Source: Deltaproteobacteria bacterium (GTDB taxonomy: Bacteria; Desulfobacterota; JAENJC01). From it: a stretch of DNA of 14,914 nucleotides. Numbering within the stretch: position 1 is the first letter of the stretch; each line of letters begins with the position of its first letter. Shown in pieces: positions 6,797 through 13,461 of the stretch. The translations under genes and the position numbers were made by a program. The stretch covers positions 1 through 14,914 of the forward strand of contig JAENJC010000010.1 in NCBI GenBank assembly GCA_016844545.1, written 5' to 3'. The notes under the pieces are model-generated. The model did no database searches. It had not been told where the DNA came from and was given only the letters and a program-made list of their open reading frames with translations.

Positions 6797-6936
6797 TTGA
6801 TGAATTCGTAAAAACTAAAAATTGTCACAGCCAAAAGTAGGCGCTTTTAAGCGAGAACAAGGAGCTAACCTAAACTCTTTCTCTGAGTCCTCTGTGAACT
6901 CTGTGGCTGGATAAAGACTTTTTGCGAGACCATCAA
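6797..6936 (+). mobile_element. MITE-like element with terminal inverted repeats and GCTA flanking duplication
   Basis: The 226-base gap between the FecR gene and the first wza holds a 140-base non-coding element. Its ends are 18-base imperfect inverted repeats: TTGATGAATTCGTAAAAA (6797-6814) against TTTTTGCGAGACCATCAA (6919-6936), agreeing at 14 of 18 positions. The four bases GCTA lie directly outside both ends (6793-6796 and 6937-6940), as expected for a target-site duplication. The interior has no ORF; it carries CGCTT..AAGCG and three 9-base tandem units at 6881-6907. Similar ends resembling ATGGACTCGTAAAAA occur, from memory, in many deltaproteobacterial and Nitrospirota genomes. The strand is arbitrary. 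Confidence 0.6.
6881..6907 (+). repeat. Three imperfect 9-base tandem repeats
   Basis: Three consecutive units, CTCTGAGTC, CTCTGTGAA and CTCTGTGGC, share a CTCTG core. They lie inside the MITE-like element just before its right terminal repeat. Confidence 0.6.
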
Positions 6937-6948
6937 GCTATTACCTTC

Positions 6949-6977
6949 TTGAAATTTCCGTTTACCAGCGTTATTTT
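6949..6977 (+). promoter_or_regulatory. Candidate sigma70-type promoter of the wza-wzc operon
   Basis: TTGAAA (6949-6954, 5/6 to consensus), a 17-base spacer and TATTTT (6972-6977, 4/6) would start transcription near 6984, about 33 bases before the wza ATG. It lies just outside the right end of the MITE-like element, so the insertion may have separated this operon from the FecR gene. Confidence 0.5.
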
Positions 6978-7016
6978 ACATCCACCCGCTGTTTTAACGT
7001 CCTAATAGTGTTTCAT

Positions 7017-7931
7017 ATGAATAGACTGACTTATTTAATCACATCCTTGTTCCTTGCGATCTTAGCAACCTCGCATGCCTTTTCAGAAGAGGCCATAACC
7101 ACCATACGGGAGGTACCTGGCGACTATCGCGTCAATGCCGGAGACCTGCTGGAAATAAAAGTCTTTGGAGCAGACGAACTCAACCAGAGCGTGAAAGTGA
7201 CCTCAGGCGGCATCATCCTTCTCCCCCTTGTCGGCCCCATAACTGTAGAGGGGCTTTCTGAGCTTGAGATAAAGGAAAAAATAGAGGGTCTTCTGGCGGA
7301 AGAGCTTATCCAGCAACCTCAGGTAATAGTCACTGTAAGGGAGGCGGGAAGGGTTTTTATAGGCGGGCTCGTAAGATTGCCAAAAGATGTCTCCCTCAGA
7401 CCGGGAACTACCTTGACCAATGCCATCTCTCAGGCAGGTGGTTTTGATAAGGATGCAAACGTGACAGAAATAAGGTTTTTAAGGAAGGGTGAGCGGGTGG
7501 CAGTTATTGACGTTGAAAGCATACTGACTGGAAAGACGGAAGACCCCATCCTCAGGGACGGGGATGCCATATATGTGGAAGAGGCCAAGAACTTCTATAT
7601 TGAAGGGTACGTTAGAAAACCGGGGGCTTTCCCATACAAGAAGGGGATGACCCTGCTGAAGGCGATTGGCTTCGCCGGTGGAATAGATGACATAGGAAAA
7701 ACCTCAGGTATACAGATATCCAGACAGGAGAAAGGAGGCTTTGAAAAGATAACAGTGGATTACGGCAAGATAAAGACGGGGAAGGCCGAGGACATCTTCA
7801 TAGAAAAGGAAGATATAATCTATGTCCCGAGGAGTTACCTTGCCAGCTTTATCAGGGGGCTGTTCTTCACTGTCGGTATAGGAGACAGGCACAGTGTAGG
7901 CGTGAATCCAAGCCCGTGGGTGACAAGATAG
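7017..7931 (+). CDS. Wza-type polysaccharide export protein with two SLBB domains
   Basis: This is a periplasmic/outer-membrane exporter of the polysaccharide export (Poly_export) family that forms the channel continuing from Wzc. Residues 1-23 from ATG 7017 are a signal peptide (ending ATSHAFS); there is no lipobox Cys, unlike E. coli Wza. The Poly_export domain starts at DYRVNAGDLLEIKVFG (about 37-52) and reaches about 110. Two SLBB domains follow: one after RVFIGGLVRLPKDVSL, the other after FYIEGYVRKPGAFPYKKGM with ALAGG-like IGFAGGIDD. The end has a short hydrophobic stretch, FIRGLFFTVGIG, a possible membrane helix. A GTG at 7008 would add three residues; neither start has a Shine-Dalgarno, and ATG 7017 gives a better signal peptide. 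The stop abuts the next start directly. Confidence 0.9.
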   Translation: MNRLTYLITSLFLAILATSHAFSEEAITTIREVPGDYRVNAGDLLEIKVFGADELNQSVKVTSGGIILLPLVGPITVEGLSELEIKEKIEGLLAEELIQQPQVIVTVREAGRVFIGGLVRLPKDVSLRPGTTLTNAISQAGGFDKDANVTEIRFLRKGERVAVIDVESILTGKTEDPILRDGDAIYVEEAKNFYIEGYVRKPGAFPYKKGMTLLKAIGFAGGIDDIGKTSGIQISRQEKGGFEKITVDYGKIKTGKAEDIFIEKEDIIYVPRSYLASFIRGLFFTVGIGDRHSVGVNPSPWVTR

Positions 7932-10046
7932 ATGGAAGACACAGAACAGATAGAAAATACGGATATCCACCTCAGAGACTACTGGGAGGTGATCCTTAAA
8001 CACAGATGGACTGTGGCGACTGTATCTATGGTCACGGCAGTCACTGTTGCCATATTTACCTTCTCAGCAACCCCTGTCTATAAGGCGACCGCCACCATAA
8101 AGATAGATAAAGAGACTCCGAAGGTAGTCAATTATGAGGACGTCCTTCCAAAGTCCGCTGATGCCCAGGACTTCTATCGAACCCAGTATGGGATACTTAA
8201 GAGCAGAGCCATTGCGAAGATGGTCATAGAAAAGCTCTCTCTTGATAAACATCAGGAGTTTCAGCCGAGTGTCGGTGCCATTGCCGCGGGCTCAGTTGAT
8301 GAACGGAAACTGATGGACTCTTTCCAAAAACGTCTCGAGATAGAACCAGTCAAGAATTCGAGTCTCCTCAAGGTCGCCTTTTCATCCAGCAATCCTGAAT
8401 TTTCTTCTCAGGCAGCCAATGCCGTTGCCCAGGCATACATCGACTATAACGTTGACAGCAAGTTCAGGACATCGGAAAAGGCCCGGCAGTGGCTGTTAGA
8501 CAAGATAAATGAGGTCAGGGCAAGGGTCGAGGTCTCTGAAGAGGCCCTTCAGACCTATACCAGGGAGCGGGGAATATTTTCTCTCGAAAAGGACGAAAAC
8601 ATAGTAATGCAGCGGCTGGAAAACCTGAACATGGAGTTGTCCAAAGCCGAAACGGACAGGATGTCAAAAGAGGCTATTTACAGTGAGAGCGCCGGTTCTC
8701 CTGCCGAAGCCCTTTTAACTATAAGGGGAAACCAGCTCATCGGAGGACTTAAAGCAGAGCACGCAAAGCTTGAATCGGAGTACTCCAGGCTGATGATGTT
8801 TTACAAGCCCGACTATCCAAAGATGACCCAATTGAAGAACCAGATGGATACCCTTGAGGAAAGGATCCGCAAGGAAGTCTCGAATCTCGTTGATGGAATA
8901 GCCTCTGACTACAGGGAGGCCATGAAAAGGGAACAGTTTATCAGGAGCACCTTTGAGACCCAGCGTGAACTGGCAATCCAGATGAAGGACAAGGCGATCC
9001 AATACAACATCCTGAAGAGAGAGGTTGACACCAACAAAGAGCTTTACAACGGGCTTCTACAGAGGTTAAAGGAGATAGGGACATCAGCAGTAGAGGCGAT
9101 CAGCAACGTCCAAGTACTGGACAGGGCAGAGGTCCCTGACCGCCCCTTTAAGCCGAGCAAAGGTCTAAATATAATCCTGGGGGTGTGGGCAGGGCTTTTC
9201 CTGGGGATATGCAGCGCCTTTTCCATTGAGTACATGGACGATTCGATAAAAGAACCGGGGGATGTGGAGAAGTTCCTGCATGTGCCTATACTCGGGTTGA
9301 TACCCAGCCTTGAGGGAAAGGGTGAACTCTATCCCGAACTAATCTCCCTCAAGAACATAAAATCGCCTCTTTCCGAGGCATTCAGGACCCTCAGGACGTC
9401 CCTGATCTTCTCATCGCCCGGCTCCCCCCCAAAAATAATCCTGGCAACATCCAGCAAAGAAAGTGAAGGGAAGAGCACAGTGGCGAGCAACTTGGGTACT
9501 GTGATTGCTCAGGGAGGAGGAAGGGTGCTAATAATAGACGCAGACCTCAGGAGACCCAGCGTTCACAAAGTATTTTCGTCCCCCATCTCTCCAGGGCTTA
9601 CTAATCTGCTTACCGGGAATGCGGAAGAGAAAAGCGTTATTAAAAGTACCGAGGTCCCGGGCCTCTTTATAATACCTTCAGGTCCCATACCTCCAAACCC
9701 AGTGGAACTGCTCGGCTCCCAGAAGATGAAGGAGGTAATTGCAGGCCTTAAAAACGATTTCGACTTCATTATATTGGACACTCCCCCCATTAACGGTCTT
9801 GCCGACACTCTGACCCTTACCCAACTGGTAGATGGCGTTATTATGGTTGTTCATGGCGGTATCACCCCGAAGTGGATCATCAGGGAATCGATAAAACAGT
9901 TAAAGGGAACGAACACCCCCATCCTTGGAGTGGTCATAAACAACCTGCAATTGAAGAAAAATCCATACTCCCACTATTACGCTTCGTACGATTATTCCAT
10001 AGAGAAAAGTGAAAAGAAGAGCAGAAGCCGCTGGCTTGGTCTATGA
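7932..10046 (+). CDS. Wzc-type chain-length determinant fused to BY-family tyrosine kinase
   Basis: This inner-membrane polysaccharide co-polymerase controls chain length and export through tyrosine autophosphorylation. The 704-aa protein has an N-terminal Wzz region with a first membrane helix at about 28-48, a long coiled-coil-rich periplasmic region (about 180-400), a GNVR-like EVDTNKELYNGLLQRLKE segment, and a second helix at about 410-432. The cytoplasmic kinase follows: Walker A SSKESEGKST with Lys514, Walker A' IIDADLRRP (Asp536, Asp538) and Walker B FIILDTPP (Asp616). The tail has a tyrosine cluster, Tyr679, 682, 683, 686 and 688, the usual phosphorylation sites. The domain order is the fused proteobacterial form. 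ATG 7932 follows the wza stop with no gap, and its TGA overlaps the next ATG, so translation is coupled. Its likely phosphatase is the PHP enzyme at 4334-5044. Confidence 0.93.
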   Translation: MEDTEQIENTDIHLRDYWEVILKHRWTVATVSMVTAVTVAIFTFSATPVYKATATIKIDKETPKVVNYEDVLPKSADAQDFYRTQYGILKSRAIAKMVIEKLSLDKHQEFQPSVGAIAAGSVDERKLMDSFQKRLEIEPVKNSSLLKVAFSSSNPEFSSQAANAVAQAYIDYNVDSKFRTSEKARQWLLDKINEVRARVEVSEEALQTYTRERGIFSLEKDENIVMQRLENLNMELSKAETDRMSKEAIYSESAGSPAEALLTIRGNQLIGGLKAEHAKLESEYSRLMMFYKPDYPKMTQLKNQMDTLEERIRKEVSNLVDGIASDYREAMKREQFIRSTFETQRELAIQMKDKAIQYNILKREVDTNKELYNGLLQRLKEIGTSAVEAISNVQVLDRAEVPDRPFKPSKGLNIILGVWAGLFLGICSAFSIEYMDDSIKEPGDVEKFLHVPILGLIPSLEGKGELYPELISLKNIKSPLSEAFRTLRTSLIFSSPGSPPKIILATSSKESEGKSTVASNLGTVIAQGGGRVLIIDADLRRPSVHKVFSSPISPGLTNLLTGNAEEKSVIKSTEVPGLFIIPSGPIPPNPVELLGSQKMKEVIAGLKNDFDFIILDTPPINGLADTLTLTQLVDGVIMVVHGGITPKWIIRESIKQLKGTNTPILGVVINNLQLKKNPYSHYYASYDYSIEKSEKKSRSRWLGL

Positions 10047-11293
10047 ATGCCATAAGGTTCCGACAGGCCAGCCCACGGCTTGCCCTCCAGATAGTTGCAG
10101 CGTCATTATCCATCTTCCTTGCCTGGATCGCCCTTAAGCCTTGGATGGCGGAGATGACCGTTTCCGAACCTTACACCATTGACATGGTTAACAGGGCGAT
10201 AGCCGTTGAACCGGATAACGCCCATTATCACTATCTGGAAGCTTTGCTTTATCTTTCCGACGCTGAAAATATAAACCTTGAACAGGCGAAAAAATCGATA
10301 CTCAGGGCCATAATGAATAATCCTTCCAATGCGGCCTATTGGAGAGGACTGTATCTGGTCGAAAGTGCCATGAGTAATACTCCTCAGGCTGAAAAGGCAA
10401 TCCGTAGGGCCGTTGTCCTTTCCCCCAAAGACCCTGAGACAAGATGGATGCTGGGGAACCATTACCTTTTAAAGGGCGAAAAGGTGGAGGCCCTCAGAGA
10501 AATACGATTTATCATGGAGACATTCTCCGGAGAAACCGTAAGGGCCTTCCCCATCCTTTCCATTGCTGCCAATCATGATGCTGGCTTGATCCTTGAAGAG
10601 GCCATCCCCGACAAAATTGATATAAAGAGAGAGTACCTTGGCTATCTCATGGGTAGAAAGGATACTGCTGCCGCAAAGCTCTTATGGGAAGATATGGCCG
10701 AAAGGTATCCCTTGGACAAGAAAGAGAGGCTTCGTTTTGTAGACTATCTCATTGACGAGGGGGCGATTGAGGACGCAAAAAAAGAGTGGAGCGATCTGAC
10801 AGGCACGAACAGTTGGGAACCTGTCTGGAACGGCGGTTTTGAACAAGAGACATGGAGTGGCGGATTCGACTGGAGGATCGACAAAACAGAGGGGGCGGCA
10901 GTCAGCCGGATTGAGGGCACATCCGTCGAGGGGAAGCACTCCCTGAACGTCAGGTTTGATGGCTCTCGTAATATCGATTTCTATCATCTCCGCCAGGTCG
11001 TCCCTCTTAAGCCTGATACAAAATACAGGTTTACAATGCAGATAAGGGCGGAGGACCTGACCACCAACGGCATAAAGATGGAGTTCTACGGAAACAGTAA
11101 CTGTAGCTTCCACACCTCCACTGATACCGTGTCAGGGAATGTCCCCTGGACAAAATACCAGTTGGAGATAAAGACCCCTGCCGGTTGCTCATCGGGCACC
11201 ATAAGGCTCCGGAGGGAGAAAAGCACGAAATTCAACAACCTCATTGCAGGGAAGGTATGGATAGACGAGGTCAGGCTGGATGAGGGCAAATGA
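10043..11293 (+). CDS. Membrane-anchored TPR protein with C-terminal carbohydrate-binding-like domain
   Basis: No single known family name is certain. Residues about 12-33 form a membrane helix (LQIVAASLSIFLAWIAL), placing the rest outside the cytoplasm. TPR-like helices run from about 45 to 250: AIAVEPDNAHYHYLEALLYL, RAIMNNPSNAAYWRGLYLV, AVVLSPKDPETRWMLGNHYL. From about 255 to the end there is a beta-sandwich region beginning WEPVWNGGFEQ, with a LRQVVPLKPDTKYRFTMQIR strand pattern and a closing VWIDEVRLDEG typical of carbohydrate-binding modules of the CBM4/9 or CBM6 kind. Two cysteines at about 351 and 375 could pair. It is wedged between the kinase (4-base overlap) and the ligase (14-base overlap), which suggests a role in handling the polymer or in the polymerase complex. 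That role is inferred. Confidence 0.75.
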   Translation: MNAIRFRQASPRLALQIVAASLSIFLAWIALKPWMAEMTVSEPYTIDMVNRAIAVEPDNAHYHYLEALLYLSDAENINLEQAKKSILRAIMNNPSNAAYWRGLYLVESAMSNTPQAEKAIRRAVVLSPKDPETRWMLGNHYLLKGEKVEALREIRFIMETFSGETVRAFPILSIAANHDAGLILEEAIPDKIDIKREYLGYLMGRKDTAAAKLLWEDMAERYPLDKKERLRFVDYLIDEGAIEDAKKEWSDLTGTNSWEPVWNGGFEQETWSGGFDWRIDKTEGAAVSRIEGTSVEGKHSLNVRFDGSRNIDFYHLRQVVPLKPDTKYRFTMQIRAEDLTTNGIKMEFYGNSNCSFHTSTDTVSGNVPWTKYQLEIKTPAGCSSGTIRLRREKSTKFNNLIAGKVWIDEVRLDEGK

Positions 11294-12631
11294 TCGCATA
11301 ATAGAGTGGGGGGTGCTCTTCACCGTCATATTCACCTGTCTTGCCTTCGGCGCCATGGAGGTATGGTCGGTTGCGGTAACGAGGTCTTTGTCCTGATGCT
11401 CCTCGCCATATGGGCAACAGATATGATTGGTGGTGGAAATATAAGGCTTGCTAAGACACCTTTGAACATCCCTCTCCTTTCCCTTGTCGCAATCCCTTTT
11501 TTTCAGCTTGTCCCTGTCCCAGCCTTCTTGTTACAGCATCTGTCATACAACAGTTACATCTTCTACCTGGATACCTTCCGTGCCGTTTCCATGGAAATGA
11601 GAGCGATAAATCCGATATCCCTCTATCCCCATGCCACATGGAACGAACTCCTCAAGGTCCTTTCATACGCCGGTCTGTTTTTTATCATCATCAACAATAT
11701 ACGAAGAGAGAGGGTTAAGGGACTTCTCAGGATCATGGTCGGCTTTGGCCTTCTCCTGGCCATTTTTGGGATTCTCCAACACCTTTCAGGGACCGGCAGG
11801 ATATACTGGTTCAGGGAGCAGATGCCCTCGTTCTTCGGCCCGTTTTTCAATAGAAACGCCTTCGCAGGGTACATTGGCATGCTCATTCCACTTGGACTTG
11901 GCCTCTTTGTCTCTTCCCTGCCCTTAAACAAGAGGAACCATATCCATCGCCCTCTCTTTTACCTCTTTGCCACCGTTATTATGGTTGTGGCCCTTTTTCT
12001 GACCATATCCAGGGGCGGGATCATAAGTCTGATGATTTCACTTTCTTTCTTCACGCTTCTTTACAGGTCTTCGAAAACCGGGACCAGAAAACCCTCTGTC
12101 GTCCTTATCCTTTTACTAATCGTCTTTATTTATCTTGTGTGGATAGGGATCACTCCTATAATAGAACGGCTCTCCACCTTGTCTCATTTTGGGGAGGTCC
12201 TTGAATTCAGGACAGAAATATGGCAGGCAACCATATCGATCTTCAGGGACTTCCCCCTCCTCGGTACCGGTCTTGGGAGTTTTGAATATGTATTCCCATC
12301 GTACAAACCCTTTGGTTCGTATTCTGTTGTGACTCACGCAGAAAATGACTATCTCCAGTTTCTTTCCGAAACAGGTGTTGCGGGCGGAATAGCTGTCATA
12401 TTGCTCATTTCGGCTCTTTTGAGGCTTGGATGGAAGACCATATCTAAAACAGAGGAGGATAGATACCCCCTCAGCATAAAGGCAGGGTTAATCTCCGGGA
12501 TGATTTCTGTACTGACATACGGCACTGCCGAGAGGATGCTTTATATACCCGCCATAGCCATCCTTTTTACCCTGTACGCTGCTCTGATCTGTTGCATTGG
12601 AAACGGCATCAATGAAAGGCATGTTCAATAA
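11280..12631 (+). CDS. O-antigen ligase/polymerase (Wzy_C family), apparent 1-bp frameshift near the N-terminus
   Basis: This multi-pass inner-membrane protein of the O-antigen ligase/Wzy family joins or polymerises lipid-linked glycans. The body, read in frame from about 11381 to 12631, has some ten hydrophobic helices, NRNAFAGYIGMLIPLGLGL, the ISRGGIISL motif and a large periplasmic loop with LGTGLGSFEYVFP and HAENDYLQFLSETG, whose His is a conserved functional residue in WaaL-like proteins. The natural start is ATG 11280 (RANDRIIEWGVLFT, then CLAFGAMEVWSVAVT), a proper first helix that runs into a TGA at 11394 in its own frame. At GTAACGAGG (about 11376-11384) one extra base restores VAVTEVFVLMLLAIW, so a single G appears lost. 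A GTG at 11306 opens the downstream frame but gives a basic, non-family N-terminus lacking helix 1. The gene overlaps its upstream neighbour by 14 bases. Confidence 0.85.
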
Positions 12632-12636
12632 AACTA

Positions 12637-12669
12637 TTGCCAGAAACATTACATCGTGTATATTATAAT
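12637..12669 (+). promoter_or_regulatory. Candidate promoter of the second wza-type gene
   Basis: TTGCCA (12637-12642), a 16-base spacer and TATATT (12659-12664) overlap a second, perfect TATAAT (12664-12669) that has no good -35. The 108-base AT-rich gap suggests separate transcription of the following gene. Confidence 0.4.
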
Positions 12670-12739
12670 TCAAAAAGTGGAATATAAAACATACATTTAG
12701 GCGGCAATAAAAAATATTAAAGATATGAGAGGTAAAAAT

Positions 12740-13333
12740 ATGGAATTTAAGATATCCAGATTATTTTTATTGTTCAAGGTTGTAGCAATATTCATAACTA
12801 TGACGTCCCTGTCTGCTACAGCGGAGGATGTCTCTGGCCAGCAACTGCAGGAGTATATTATAGGGCCTGAGGATGTTCTGGAGATTTCGGTATGGAAAAA
12901 CCAGGACATATCGAGAGAAGTACGTGTGCGGCCGGATGGGAAGATATCCCTCCCGCTGATAGGGGAGATCGGAGCGGCAGGACTAAACGTCGAGTTATTA
13001 CGAAAAACTATCACTGAAAGGGTTAAAGAGTATCAGGGAGGAGCGGTTGTCTCCATTATTGTGAAGGAGATAAACAGCTACAAGATATTTATTCTTGGGG
13101 AAGTCGCCAGACCCGGGGTCTTCATACTTAAAGCAAAAACTTCCGTGCTTCAGGCGTTAGCCCTGGCTGGCGGTTTTAATCAGTTTGCCTCAAAAAACAA
13201 GGTCGTGGTGATACGCAGCAGGAAGGACGGCAGCACTGAAAAAATCAGGATAAACATCAACGAGATTGTCAAAGAGGGGAGCATGGATAAGGATATCATT
13301 TTGATTCCGCAGGATACTATCTTTGTCCATTAA
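12740..13333 (+). CDS. Second, shorter Wza-type polysaccharide export protein (one SLBB domain)
   Basis: Counted from ATG 12740 (197 aa), residues 1-28 are a signal peptide ending in LSATA before EDV. The Poly_export domain begins at YIIGPEDVLEISVWKN and contains VRVRPDGKISLPLIGEI; one SLBB domain follows at IFILGEVARPGVFILKAKTSVLQALALAGGF. There is no lipobox. An ATG at 12725 is in frame, but AGAGG lies 7 bases before ATG 12740, whereas nothing resembling a ribosome site precedes 12725. The short one-SLBB form is the type often found with EpsH/PEP-CTERM-like exopolysaccharide loci. It adds a second exporter to a cluster that already has a two-SLBB one, so either the two act together or each serves a different polymer. 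It is convergent with the following minus-strand genes. Confidence 0.88.
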   Translation: MEFKISRLFLLFKVVAIFITMTSLSATAEDVSGQQLQEYIIGPEDVLEISVWKNQDISREVRVRPDGKISLPLIGEIGAAGLNVELLRKTITERVKEYQGGAVVSIIVKEINSYKIFILGEVARPGVFILKAKTSVLQALALAGGFNQFASKNKVVVIRSRKDGSTEKIRININEIVKEGSMDKDIILIPQDTIFVH

Positions 13334-13446
13334 GAAATGAGCGTCCTTACTTTTTTTACAATGGCAGCCCTCGATATCCCTTCATAGTCCAGCAACTCTT
13401 CAGGTTTGCCGCTCCTTGGCATCTTTCGAACGGCCAGGGAGTATAA
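13330..13446 (-). pseudogene. Remnant resembling a transketolase C-terminus
   Basis: Between the second wza gene and the barrel gene the minus strand has a 38-codon stop-to-stop frame. Its residues AVRKMPRSGKPEELLDYEG, followed by a helix (ISRAAIVKKVRTLIS), resemble the extreme C-terminus of the C-terminal transketolase subunit, where SGxPEELL and a following helix are typical. There is no start codon of its own apart from an internal ATG and no upstream coding sequence: a TAG lies at 13447-13449 and the barrel gene ends at 13462. Its stop (TAA 13332-13330) overlaps the wza stop. It looks like the end of a gene whose front was lost by rearrangement. The family call is from memory of the motif and moderately sure. 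Confidence 0.5.
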
Positions 13447-13461
13447 CTAAAGGTATGGAAT

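Noticed and set aside
6783..7016. Sigma54 (-24/-12) promoter upstream of wza
   Set aside because: I looked for GG-N10-GC with TGGCAC/TTGC context and found no acceptable match; the sigma70-like pair at 6949-6977 fits better.
13340..13360. T-run after the second wza as a terminator
   Set aside because: The seven T residues at 13351-13357 have no preceding stem on the plus strand, so termination is not supported.
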